From: an uncultured bacterium
Lineage (GTDB): Bacteria > Bacteroidota > Ignavibacteria > Kapaibacteriales > UBA2268
Assembly: GCA_937875295.1 (NCBI GenBank)
Contig: CALLXS010000054.1
Location: 21,991 to 85,990 of the forward strand
Length of the DNA stretch: 64,000 nt
Direction of reading: 5' to 3'
Below are positions 16,806-25,399 of this stretch, one piece after another. The notes beneath the pieces were generated by a model. That model was given only the letters and a program-made list of their open reading frames with translations. It was not told the DNA's origin and did not search any database. The position numbers were made by a program, and so were the translations under genes. Each line of letters begins with the position of its first letter. Position 1 is the stretch's first letter.

Positions 16806-17136
16806 TCAATTTTTTTAATAATTAGATTATTTTATTTCAGAAATTTAAATATTGCAAATATATGATTTTTGTAACAATTTTTAATATTAAATAAATAATA
16901 TTTTATTTGATAGAACAAAATGATTCATTCAATTTATTGTTGTTTATTATTTGTAGAATATTATACTTTGGCTAATAATCTACGTACACTTTTTTTGAAA
17001 TTTGTGATGAGAAATTATTAATTGATTTTGTAATTAATTATAAATAAAAGAGTTAGAAGAAATATTTAAAAATGGCATTGCTTTTGTAAAATACCCTACA
17101 TTAATTAAAATAATTTTTAAATAATTAGGTGAAACA
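16806..17136. other. 331-base divergent intergenic region before flgB
   Basis: AT-rich DNA between the divergent envelope gene and the flagellar operon. No ORF is credible. It holds the sigma-54-like element at 17073-17088 and a 7-bp inverted repeat ATTAATT (17017-17023)/AATTAAT (17032-17038) that could be an activator site but is weak evidence in such AT-rich sequence. Confidence 0.5.
17073..17088 (+). promoter_or_regulatory. sigma-54-like (-24/-12) promoter of the flgB operon
   Basis: TGGCATTGCTTTTGTA has GG at 17074-17075 and GT at 17086-17087, i.e. GG-N10-GT against the consensus TGGCAC-N5-TTGC. The -12 GC is GT here. It is 49 bases from the flgB ATG. A sigma-54 activator is encoded at 9787. 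Only one strand match was found, so confidence is moderate. Confidence 0.45.
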
Positions 17137-17559
17137 ATGATTTATAATAATTCTTTATTTAAAAATAGAGTACCAATTCTAAATAAAGCTCTTGATGCTT
17201 ATGCTTTAAGACAGCAAACAATATCCAAAAATATTGCAAATGCGACTTCACCTCATTATAGACCAGAAGAAGTTCGTTTCGAAGAATATTTTCATACTCC
17301 GGAATTAGCAATCTCCGGAGTGCAAAGCGAAGACACTCATATTCCAATAGGTGCACCGCAGGTCAATGGTATTGAAGCAGGGAAAGATGAAGCTCCTGTA
17401 CCGCGCCCAGAAGTGTATTTCTCTGGCGAGACTCATGTAAATATAGATAAGGAAATGAGCGAATTAGCTCAAAATCAAATAAAATTCCGATTTGCTTCTA
17501 GAGCAATGAAAAATTATTTTACTGGGATGATGTCCGCAATTACCGGATATAAACAATAA
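17137..17559 (+). CDS. flgB: flagellar basal-body rod protein FlgB
   Basis: The 140-residue protein is the first proximal rod subunit. It has the rod-family N-terminal motif ALRQQTISKNIANATSPHYR (residues about 23-42, pattern 'a...r...ianNiANa.TP.y') and a C-terminal helix (QNQIKFRFASRAMKNYFTGM) for the rod coiled coil. It opens the basal-body operon, with flgC 33 bases downstream. The protein is exported by the flagellar type III apparatus and has no cleavable signal. Confidence 0.93.
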   Translation: MIYNNSLFKNRVPILNKALDAYALRQQTISKNIANATSPHYRPEEVRFEEYFHTPELAISGVQSEDTHIPIGAPQVNGIEAGKDEAPVPRPEVYFSGETHVNIDKEMSELAQNQIKFRFASRAMKNYFTGMMSAITGYKQ

Positions 17560-17592
17560 TATTTAGATTATAAACTTAAAAAATATAAAACT

Positions 17593-18078
17593 ATGGCAGA
17601 GAATTTATTTTCATCATTTGATATTACAGGGCAAGGCTTAAGTGTGCAAAGAATGCGATTAAGCTCAATTGCCAAAAATATTGCAAATGCAAATACTACT
17701 CGTGGGGAATATGGAAAACCTTACGAAAGAGAAGTTGTAGTAGTACGTTCGATCCCTCAAAGTCCCTTTGGGCAAGAGCTCGATAGCAGAATAAAACTAT
17801 CTCGCACAGATAATGCTCATTCTCCAAATGCTGAACCATACTCATATCCCGGTGATTATAGAGTGCTAAAAGCAAATACTTCAAGGGATAATACTCCCGC
17901 AAGGTTAGTTTATGACCCTGCACATCCAGATGCTGATGATAATGGTTATGTACATTATCCAAATGTAAATATTGTAACTGAAATGGTAGAAATGATTTCC
18001 GCTCAGCGTGGATTCGAAGCAGGAGCAAATGTATTAGAAAGTGCAAAAAATATAGCTCGTGATTCGATGGAAATATAA
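17593..18078 (+). CDS. flgC: flagellar basal-body rod protein FlgC
   Basis: This 161-residue rod subunit shows MRLSSIAKNIANANTTRGEYGKPY near the N-terminus, split here as LSSIAKNIANANTT then GKPYER, the FlgC version of the rod motif. The C-terminus has YVHYPNVNIVTEMVEMISAQ and RGFEAGANVLESAKNIA, the classical FlgC end. It is part of the rod between the MS ring and hook. Confidence 0.93.
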   Translation: MAENLFSSFDITGQGLSVQRMRLSSIAKNIANANTTRGEYGKPYEREVVVVRSIPQSPFGQELDSRIKLSRTDNAHSPNAEPYSYPGDYRVLKANTSRDNTPARLVYDPAHPDADDNGYVHYPNVNIVTEMVEMISAQRGFEAGANVLESAKNIARDSMEI

Positions 18079-18151
18079 TTTATTGGTTTTGAAATAATAA
18101 AAAGTAATTAAAACAAATTTTCCAATATAAAACAATTAATTAATAAAAGGT

Positions 18152-18451
18152 ATGAATTTAACTGCATTAAAAATTTATCAAGATAATCAAACTACTAAAA
18201 AAGTAGTCCAATCTGCGATAATTAAAAGTAGCAGAGTAAATTCAAATTCGGCAACAGATATGATACAATCTAAAATATCAAATACATCCGCCGAAACAAG
18301 AGGTGTAATTTCTAAAGGTGAAAGGAGTCACAATACGAAATTTAATCCTCATAATTCAGCCAGAGTAGAGCTTCATGAGGTATTTAACCGTAATGGGAAA
18401 ATATCAACTCAAAGCTTTACCAAAGGTAGTTTGGTGGATTTCACAGTTTAA
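18152..18451 (+). CDS. hypothetical protein within the flagellar operon
   Basis: A 99-residue ORF sits between flgC and fliE, where most bacteria have nothing. It is basic, Ser/Asn/Thr-rich and without hydrophobic segments or signal peptide, so it is probably disordered or a small export substrate. I recognise no family. The start follows AAAAGG 6 bases upstream. The 123-base gap after it could allow a separate fliE transcript. It may be a lineage-specific flagellar protein. Confidence 0.55.
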   Translation: MNLTALKIYQDNQTTKKVVQSAIIKSSRVNSNSATDMIQSKISNTSAETRGVISKGERSHNTKFNPHNSARVELHEVFNRNGKISTQSFTKGSLVDFTV

Positions 18452-18574
18452 GGATGAACTGCAGGAAATTAGATAAGTCAAAAATAAATTGCTGATTAAT
18501 ATTTTGCAGGATGCACAATATTATACAATAACTAAAATAAGTATATAATATAATAAATAGAAGGAAGCTCTATT

Positions 18575-18883
18575 ATGGTAGTAAATGAAATTGACCCCTC
18601 TAAATTATATTCTCCGTTAATACAGCAGAGAATACAAAATGACCCGGTATATAGACCGCAAGATACTACATTCGTAGACTCATTAAAGTCTTTTATCAAA
18701 GACGTTGATAATCAGCAAAAAGAGTCCGGCGAAATGACTGAAATGCTCATTAAAGGTGAAGCCGTTGACCTCCACGATGTGATGATTTCTGCTGAAAAAG
18801 CAAAAACCACTTTTACATTATTGATGGAAGTAAGAAATAAATTCCTAGATGTATATCGCGAAACGATGCGAATGTCTGTGTAA
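18575..18883 (+). CDS. fliE: flagellar hook-basal body protein FliE
   Basis: The 102-residue protein joins the MS ring to the rod. The second half carries the FliE pattern: EAVDLHDVMISAEKAKTTFT followed by LLMEVRNKFLDVYRETMRMSV, matching 'G...dlh.vm.a.e.A..s..l...vRnKl..AY.Ei..mq'. The start follows a clear AAGGAAG ribosome site. fliF follows after 60 bases. Confidence 0.93.
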   Translation: MVVNEIDPSKLYSPLIQQRIQNDPVYRPQDTTFVDSLKSFIKDVDNQQKESGEMTEMLIKGEAVDLHDVMISAEKAKTTFTLLMEVRNKFLDVYRETMRMSV

Positions 18884-18943
18884 TTATTTAAATTCAACAA
18901 AATTTAACTTAATAAATTATTAAAAAAGGAATATTTTAATAAA

Positions 18944-20683
18944 ATGGCTAATAATAAATTTATAGAGCAAACCAAAAGTATATATACAAAGATGCCAATG
19001 TGGCAAAAATTAGGCTTATTTGCTGTGATTGGTATAGCAATAGCAGGTATGATTCTACTTATTGCAAATACCGGAAACAAAACTACATATGCGGTGTTAT
19101 ATTCTGATATTGATCCATCAGAAGGTGCAAAAGTAGTAGAAAGCTTAAAAGGGAAAAATATTCAGTATAAACTACAAGATGGAGGTAAGACAATCTTAGT
19201 TGATTCTGCCTTTGTCTATGAGCAAAGACTTGAACTCGCTAAAGAAGGCATTCCAGCTTCTGGTGGAATAGGTTATGAAATATTTGACCAAACTAATCTC
19301 GGAATGAGCGAATTTGTACAACAATTAAATTACCGAAGAGCTTTAGAGGGTGAATTAGCTCGTACTATTGGTACTTTAAATGAAGTGCAAAAAGCAAGAG
19401 TACATATTGTAATTCCAGAAAAAACACTTTTTGAGAAAGACCAAAAGCAACCTACTGCATCAGTGATTTTACATTTTAAAAATGGAAGAAATATTGATAA
19501 TGCAAGCATTTCTGGAATTCAAAATTTAGTCGCAAGCTCTGTCGAGGGAATGAATACCTCTGCAGTTACAGTTGTTGATTATAGAGGTAAAGTATTATCT
19601 GCACCTCCACTTGATAATAATAGTATTACCGGGCTTACCTCACAGCAATTCTCTCAGCAGGTAGAAGTAGAACAAAATATGTCTAATAAAGTGCAATCAC
19701 TTTTAGACGGAGTCCTTGGATTTGGAAATTCTGAAGTGAGAGTATCGGCTGAATTAGATTTCACACAGGTAGATAAAACAATCACTGATTATGACCCTGA
19801 TAAACAAATTGTTCGTAGTGAGCAAACAATTATTGATAGTAGCAAATCATCTGATTCTCTTAGCTATCCTGCTGTTAATATGTCTAAAGGTACAAGTAAT
19901 CAAATTGCAAATTATGAAATAGCGAAGTCTGTATCGAGAATAATTGAAGGAGTGGGCAGTATCAAAAGGTTATCTGTTGCGGTATTAATTAATGGTACTC
20001 AGAAAATTACAGACGTTAACGGTACTCCACAGGCTCAATATATTCCTCGTACTGAAGAAGAAATTAATAAATTAACTGAAATAGTAAAAAATGCAGTTGG
20101 ATATGACGTTACAAGAAATGACCAAGTATATTTAGAAAATGTTCCATTCGAGACATTGAATGAGAGTCTAATACCGGTAAAAAAAGAAGAAATTATATGG
20201 TATCAACAACCAGAGAATCTAAAATTGATTGGTTTAGTAATTGTGATGTTAATCACTCTGTTTTTAATCTTTAGACTACTGCAATCTAAAGTAATGAAAG
20301 ATAGAATTCGTATAGCTATGTCATTACCTGATAAAATAGTTTATTCTCCTGAGGAAAGCGATTCGGATTTATTAGATCAAAAAGAACTCGAGGAATTAGT
20401 ATTCGAAGATGATGAACTATTATTACTTCCTGCTCAATTACCTGACCAACTATTGCTCGAAGGTGATAGAGAAGATATGAGCTTCGAGGAATTCGAAGAA
20501 GATGAAAGTGATAATAGCTTCCATGATAATGCTATACCTTCTGCGTCTCCTATAGAAATTCCAGAAATGACTGAAGAAGATTTATTTAGGATAGATTTGA
20601 GGAATAAAGTAACTGATTATATTGATGAAGACCCTCAAGAAGCCTTAAAATTAGTAAGAATATTGTTATCTAAAGATAGCTAA
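18944..20683 (+). CDS. fliF: flagellar MS-ring protein FliF
   Basis: The 579-residue protein builds the MS ring in the inner membrane. It has a first membrane segment near residues 22-43 (KLGLFAVIGIAIAGMILLIA), the ring-building motifs (YAVLYSDIDPSEGAKVVESL, the LAKEGIPASGGIGYEIFDQ block, LARTIGTLNEVQKARVHIV), a periplasmic beta-collar region, a second membrane segment (about 426-445) and an acidic cytoplasmic tail that binds FliG, ending EDPQEALKLVRILLSKDS. The tail is richer in Asp/Glu than usual. Confidence 0.95.
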   Translation: MANNKFIEQTKSIYTKMPMWQKLGLFAVIGIAIAGMILLIANTGNKTTYAVLYSDIDPSEGAKVVESLKGKNIQYKLQDGGKTILVDSAFVYEQRLELAKEGIPASGGIGYEIFDQTNLGMSEFVQQLNYRRALEGELARTIGTLNEVQKARVHIVIPEKTLFEKDQKQPTASVILHFKNGRNIDNASISGIQNLVASSVEGMNTSAVTVVDYRGKVLSAPPLDNNSITGLTSQQFSQQVEVEQNMSNKVQSLLDGVLGFGNSEVRVSAELDFTQVDKTITDYDPDKQIVRSEQTIIDSSKSSDSLSYPAVNMSKGTSNQIANYEIAKSVSRIIEGVGSIKRLSVAVLINGTQKITDVNGTPQAQYIPRTEEEINKLTEIVKNAVGYDVTRNDQVYLENVPFETLNESLIPVKKEEIIWYQQPENLKLIGLVIVMLITLFLIFRLLQSKVMKDRIRIAMSLPDKIVYSPEESDSDLLDQKELEELVFEDDELLLLPAQLPDQLLLEGDREDMSFEEFEEDESDNSFHDNAIPSASPIEIPEMTEEDLFRIDLRNKVTDYIDEDPQEALKLVRILLSKDS

Positions 20684-20746
20684 TTAAAATAAATTTTTAA
20701 CTTAGTATTCTATCTTTAATTAAATAAAAATATATTGCAATAAAAG

Positions 20747-21769
20747 ATGAAATCAAATAAAGTAGCATTAGAAAATTTAACAGGTAAGCAAAAAGCTGCT
20801 ATTCTTCTTATGTCGCTCGATGTGGAAGTAGCTGCAAAAGTGTTCCAAGAATTAGATATGAAAGAAGTGGAGCAAATTGCAGTTGAAATTACTAATATGA
20901 AAGACGTTGGTCCGAATATAGTAGAAGATGTAATTGAAGAATTTTATCAATTAATGACTGCTCAAAACTACTTAGTAGAGGGTGGATTAGACTACGCACA
21001 AGTCTTGCTTGAGAAATCTTATGGGATGGATAAAGCAAGAGAAATTATTGAAAAAATTCGAATACTTACGACAGTAAGAGGATTTAGCGTATTAAAGAAA
21101 TCTGATCCTCAACAGCTCGCTAGCTTTCTCTCTAAAGAGCATCCACAAATTATTGCATTGATTTTATCTCATCTGCCACCGGATCAATCTGCAGAAGTGC
21201 TTACTGAATTTAATGAAAATTTACGCACTGATACTCTATTTAGAATAGCTACTATTGGGAAGGTATCTCCTGCAATGGTTACTCAAGTAGAGAATGTGGT
21301 TGACCAATTAGCAGAATCAACTCTTTCTCAGAATTTATCTTCTACTGGTGGAGCTCAATTAGTAGCAAGTATATTGAATAAATCAAATAATAATGCTGCT
21401 AAGCAACTAATTGAATCGATCCAAGATAAAGACGCAAATCTTGCTTTAGAAATAAAACGATTAATGTTCTTATTCGAAGATATTGCACAAATCGACGATA
21501 AAGGTATTCAAAGAATATTACGAGATGTTGACAAACGCGACCTAGCTCTTGCTCTTAAAATTAGCGATGAAAAAATGCAAGCTAAATTCTTTAAAAATAT
21601 GTCTGAAAGAGCTGCTGCAGTGGTCAAAGAAGAGCTTGAATATATGGGTCCTGTGAAATTGAAAGAAGTAGAAGGTGCGCAAATGCGAATTGTTGATATT
21701 GTTAAAATGCTTGAAGAACAAGAAGAAATTGCAATCGGCGGTCGTGGTAAAGAGGATGTATTTGTTTAA
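20747..21769 (+). CDS. fliG: flagellar motor switch protein FliG
   Basis: The 340-residue protein is the torque ring. It has the N-terminal FliF-binding region (LTGKQKAAILLMSLDVEVAA), the middle domain with the EHPQ motif (LSKEHPQIIALILSHLPPDQ) and the C-terminal domain with the charged torque helix (IQRILRDVDKRDLALALKIS, then FFKNMSERAAAVVKEELEYM). Length and all three domains are normal. It lies 63 bases after fliF. Confidence 0.96.
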   Translation: MKSNKVALENLTGKQKAAILLMSLDVEVAAKVFQELDMKEVEQIAVEITNMKDVGPNIVEDVIEEFYQLMTAQNYLVEGGLDYAQVLLEKSYGMDKAREIIEKIRILTTVRGFSVLKKSDPQQLASFLSKEHPQIIALILSHLPPDQSAEVLTEFNENLRTDTLFRIATIGKVSPAMVTQVENVVDQLAESTLSQNLSSTGGAQLVASILNKSNNNAAKQLIESIQDKDANLALEIKRLMFLFEDIAQIDDKGIQRILRDVDKRDLALALKISDEKMQAKFFKNMSERAAAVVKEELEYMGPVKLKEVEGAQMRIVDIVKMLEEQEEIAIGGRGKEDVFV

Positions 21770-21862
21770 AATTGATATTATATTTACCTTAAACTTAATT
21801 TTAATTAAAGGCTTTGATAATAATTTTCAAGTAATAATGAGAAGTTGTGGAAATAAAAAGTA

Positions 21863-22753
21863 ATGAATAGTATAAAAATCACATTACCAAAGAAATTATC
21901 TCGAGTGGAAATACTTAGTTCTAAAGAATTAAGTAATGAAGATTATTTCCAATATATTCCTCTTACTCAAGTTCCTGTAGAGAATTATTCTCCCGATACT
22001 TTTAATGAAGAAATAGCAAATTTAAGGAATATCGATTATGAAAAAGATATTTTCGAAATGCTTGATATTCCTATCCAGCAGACTTTTTATAGAGAAGTAT
22101 CTTTCACAGACCAAAGACGCCCAATACAAATTTCTTTAGATAAGCTGCCTAAAGAAACCATATTGCTATCAGATGCGAAAAGAAAAATTCAAGAATCTTA
22201 TGATATGGGCTTTAGGGAAGGTCAAGAAATCACTGAAGACCATTTAAAAGAAGAAATCTCTCGGCATCAATCTTGGATTAAAATATTTGACAATCTTTCA
22301 ATTGATTTACGCAAACAATATTCTAATGAAATTAGTAAATTAGAAGAAAGCATAGTTGGCTTATCTATTGAAATTGCAAAGCATATTTTAAATAATGAAT
22401 TAAAATCTGATACTAATATTTTTACAACTCAGATTAAAAAAGCTCTCTCCGAAATAGATAATGAAACTATATTTAAAATACATATTAACCCTAAAAATTT
22501 TGCTGTATTAGAAACTATTAAGAGCGAATTATTATTGGGCTATGATGCTGATAAAGTTGTAATCGAACCAAATAAAAATGTAGATTTGCTTGGTTGCATT
22601 TTGGAGACATCTACTGGGAAAATTGATGCTACAATAGATTCTCAATTGAAAAAAATTACAAATAAATTAAGCTCTCTGCCGATTGAAACTGATCCCGATG
22701 AAGATATAAAAGAATCAACCAAAGAAAATATTAAATTAGATAATTTAGAATAA
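21863..22753 (+). CDS. fliH: flagellar assembly protein FliH
   Basis: This 296-residue protein controls the export ATPase. The first 100 residues are poorly conserved; the centre (about 110-175) is a charged helix and the C-terminal domain has the FliH/HrpE pattern (LSIEIAKHILNNEL, then IHINPKNFAVLE, then VDLLGCILETSTGKIDATID). It ends directly against fliI: the stop TAA is followed immediately by the fliI ATG, which suggests translational coupling. Confidence 0.88.
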   Translation: MNSIKITLPKKLSRVEILSSKELSNEDYFQYIPLTQVPVENYSPDTFNEEIANLRNIDYEKDIFEMLDIPIQQTFYREVSFTDQRRPIQISLDKLPKETILLSDAKRKIQESYDMGFREGQEITEDHLKEEISRHQSWIKIFDNLSIDLRKQYSNEISKLEESIVGLSIEIAKHILNNELKSDTNIFTTQIKKALSEIDNETIFKIHINPKNFAVLETIKSELLLGYDADKVVIEPNKNVDLLGCILETSTGKIDATIDSQLKKITNKLSSLPIETDPDEDIKESTKENIKLDNLE

Positions 22754-24079
22754 ATGATACACCCTGACGCTATAATCAATAAATATTCAAATGCTTTGGA
22801 TAATTTTAATACTATCTCAAAGACAGGAAGTGTGTCTAAGGTTGTGGGAGTATCATTAGAAAGTATCGGGCCAAAAGCTCCTGTAGGTGAAATTTGCTTT
22901 CTAAAAAATAAAAAAGATGAAATAATAAATAGAGCTGAAATAGTAGGATTTAAAGACAATAGAATAGTTTCAATGATCCTCGGCGAAATGAATGAAATTA
23001 CTCCCGGGATGGAAATCGAAGCCTCAGGAGAAGCTTTAAGCATAGATTTAAGTGATAAATTATTGGGGAGAGTAATCAGCGGGCTAGGAGAACCGATGGA
23101 TGGACTTCCGCCTGTACGTTCTATTGAAAGAAGGTCTGTAAATGCAGTTCCACCTACTCCACTAAAAAGAAAAAGAATTACTGAACCAATCTTTACCGGA
23201 ATTAGAGCAATTGATGGTATGCTTACAATGGGCAAAGGGCAAAGAGTTGGTATTTTTGCAGGTTCTGGAGTAGGGAAATCAACTTTATTAAGTATGATAG
23301 CCAGAAATACAAGCGCAGATATAAATGTGATTGCTTTAATTGGTGAGCGAGGAAGAGAAGTAAGAGAGTTTATTGAAAAGGATTTAGGGACTGAGGGCTT
23401 GGCTCGTTCAGTTGTAGTAGCTGCTACAAGTGATGTGCCCGGATTAGTAAGAATAAAAGCTGCACTTACAGCTACTACTATTTCTGAGTATTTTCGTGAT
23501 AGAGGTATGAATGTAATGCTTATGATGGACTCAGTTACTCGATTGGCTATGGCTCAAAGAGAAGTGGGGCTAACTGTCGGAGAACCACCTACTACTAAAG
23601 GTTATACTCCATCTGTTTTTTCAATTATGCAAAAAACTATGGAACGCGCCGGCACAAGTGATGTAGGCTCAATTACTGCTTTATATACTGTACTTGTAGA
23701 GGGAGATGATTTTAATGAACCCATTTCTGATACTGCAAGAGGTATTTTAGATGGGCATATTATACTTTCGCGTAGAGTCGCTACAACTGGTCATTATCCT
23801 GCTATTGATGTTTTGGAAAGCATTTCTAGACTAAGGAAAGACGTTACAACTGCAGAGCATAGTGCCGCTGCTTATGAAATACAAAGTATTATGGCTGCAT
23901 ACCGCGGAGCAGAAGATTTAATTAGTGTAGGAGCATATCAAAAGGGGGCAAACCCCAAAATTGATAGAGCAATTAGATTAATTGACCCAATTAATAGTTT
24001 CCTTAGACAAAAGACCGATGAGAAAATCAATTTCCAAGAAACGGTAAATAATTTAATTGCAATTGCAAAATCTGAATAA
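22754..24079 (+). CDS. fliI: flagellar export ATPase FliI
   Basis: The 441-residue protein powers type III flagellar export and resembles F1-ATPase beta. It has Walker A GSGVGKST (about 170-177), the IGERGREVREFIEKDLG block, and Walker B (GMNVMLMMDSVTRLAMAQRE). The segment GEPPTTKGYTPSVFS is diagnostic of FliI/YscN proteins. The start is set by immediate adjacency to the fliH stop. Confidence 0.97.
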   Translation: MIHPDAIINKYSNALDNFNTISKTGSVSKVVGVSLESIGPKAPVGEICFLKNKKDEIINRAEIVGFKDNRIVSMILGEMNEITPGMEIEASGEALSIDLSDKLLGRVISGLGEPMDGLPPVRSIERRSVNAVPPTPLKRKRITEPIFTGIRAIDGMLTMGKGQRVGIFAGSGVGKSTLLSMIARNTSADINVIALIGERGREVREFIEKDLGTEGLARSVVVAATSDVPGLVRIKAALTATTISEYFRDRGMNVMLMMDSVTRLAMAQREVGLTVGEPPTTKGYTPSVFSIMQKTMERAGTSDVGSITALYTVLVEGDDFNEPISDTARGILDGHIILSRRVATTGHYPAIDVLESISRLRKDVTTAEHSAAAYEIQSIMAAYRGAEDLISVGAYQKGANPKIDRAIRLIDPINSFLRQKTDEKINFQETVNNLIAIAKSE

Positions 24080-24098
24080 GAAATATTGAATAGGAAAA

Positions 24099-24533
24099 AT
24101 GCCAAAAAAATTCTCTTTTAGATTAGATTCAGTTTTGAAATTGAGGACATATAAAGTAAAACAAGAAAAAGAAGCTTTATTACAAGTACAATCTTTGAGA
24201 ATTAAAAAAGATGAAGAAATTGACAATCTAAAAAATGAATTAGAATCTACTTATAAAAATAAAAAAGGCAAAATCTCAGTAGAAATATTGCAACAAAATT
24301 TCTATAGACAGGAATATATTAAAGAAAATATTAAAAAATTAGAAAACGATAAAAAAAGACTTCTTGAAATTGAAGAACAAAGGAAAAAAATCTTTTTTGA
24401 AGCAATGAAAGAAGAGAAAGTGTTATTAAAATTAAAAGAAAAAAAATTAGCTGAATATAAATTTGAATTAGACCAAGAAGACCAAAAAGTAATGGACGAA
24501 ATTGCTGTAAATTTGGATTATGACGATAAATAA
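24099..24533 (+). CDS. fliJ: flagellar export protein FliJ
   Basis: The 144-residue protein is a single charged coiled coil starting MPKKFSFRLDSVLKLRTYKV, the usual FliJ opening (F.F.L..vL..R...e). FliJ is the central stalk of the export ATPase and an escort for chaperones. Assignment rests on this opening, the coiled coil and the place directly after fliI. Confidence 0.88.
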   Translation: MPKKFSFRLDSVLKLRTYKVKQEKEALLQVQSLRIKKDEEIDNLKNELESTYKNKKGKISVEILQQNFYRQEYIKENIKKLENDKKRLLEIEEQRKKIFFEAMKEEKVLLKLKEKKLAEYKFELDQEDQKVMDEIAVNLDYDDK

Positions 24534-24561
24534 TTGAAATTAATATTCAAAGAGGTGCGTA

Positions 24562-25290
24562 ATGAGTTATAAAAAGTTGATTATCATAATAGTATCATTA
24601 ATTATATCACTATTAATAGCAATAGTGGGCTTAATGTTATTGTATAAATTCAAACCAGAATTAATTGGTTTAGCTCCTAAAAATAATAATTCTAAAGAAA
24701 AAGTTGAAGAAAATAAAAATAAAGATAAGCTACTCAAAGCAGATGCTAAAATGAATATCTCTCTTTTAGAATTTAACAAAATGCAGTCTGAATTAATTAA
24801 AAGTGCTATCTTAAAGTATCAAAATGAAGATATACAAAAACAAAAGAATTTTCTCTATGATAGCCTAAAAAATGTATCTATATCGATGAAACCAACACGT
24901 GATTCACTTGTGATGCTGAGAGATTCATTCCAAATTTCAAGGACTTATATTAATCATTTGAACGATTCATTAAATAAATTAAGCACTCTCTATAATACTG
25001 CTTTAAGTGATATTAAGAAAACTAAAAGCACAATTAAAGATAAAACTGAAAAAACTAAACAAGAGCAAATTGCCAAGAAAACCGCTGATTCTACTAAACA
25101 GTATAACTTAATGAATTATGCAAAAATTTATAATAATTCTAATCCACAGGAAGTTGCTCTCATTCTTGACCAATTAGATGAAAAAGATGCTGCTTTTATC
25201 ATAAAAAATATGAACAAGAAAAAAGCTGCAAAAGTAATTGAAAAAATGCAACCAGAAAGTGCTGCAGCAATTATGTTGCTTGGATCTTAA
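24562..25290 (+). CDS. MotE/FlbB-like protein with MgtE N domain
   Basis: This 242-residue protein has one N-terminal membrane segment (about 7-29), a long periplasmic coiled coil and a C-terminal MgtE intracellular-type helical domain (about 183-240: NSNPQEVALILDQLDEKDAA, then KKKAAKVIEKMQPESAAAIM). That layout is the MotE/FlbB family, found after fliJ in many bacteria, which stabilises the stator or periplasmic motor collar. It ends the operon, followed by a hairpin terminator. Confidence 0.85.
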   Translation: MSYKKLIIIIVSLIISLLIAIVGLMLLYKFKPELIGLAPKNNNSKEKVEENKNKDKLLKADAKMNISLLEFNKMQSELIKSAILKYQNEDIQKQKNFLYDSLKNVSISMKPTRDSLVMLRDSFQISRTYINHLNDSLNKLSTLYNTALSDIKKTKSTIKDKTEKTKQEQIAKKTADSTKQYNLMNYAKIYNNSNPQEVALILDQLDEKDAAFIIKNMNKKKAAKVIEKMQPESAAAIMLLGS

Positions 25291-25336
25291 AACTATATTA
25301 AAACTTTTTAGCTCGAAATGTGTCTATAAATTAGAG

Positions 25337-25363
25337 GAGATAATTTAAATTATAAATTATCTC
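25337..25363 (+). terminator. terminator of the basal-body operon
   Basis: GAGATAATTT (25337-25346) pairs with AAATTATCTC (25354-25363), followed by TTTTAGTTTTTAGTTTTTT. Confidence 0.75.
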
Positions 25364-25399
25364 TTTTAGTTTTTAGTTTTTTTGTTTATTGGTGATCTA

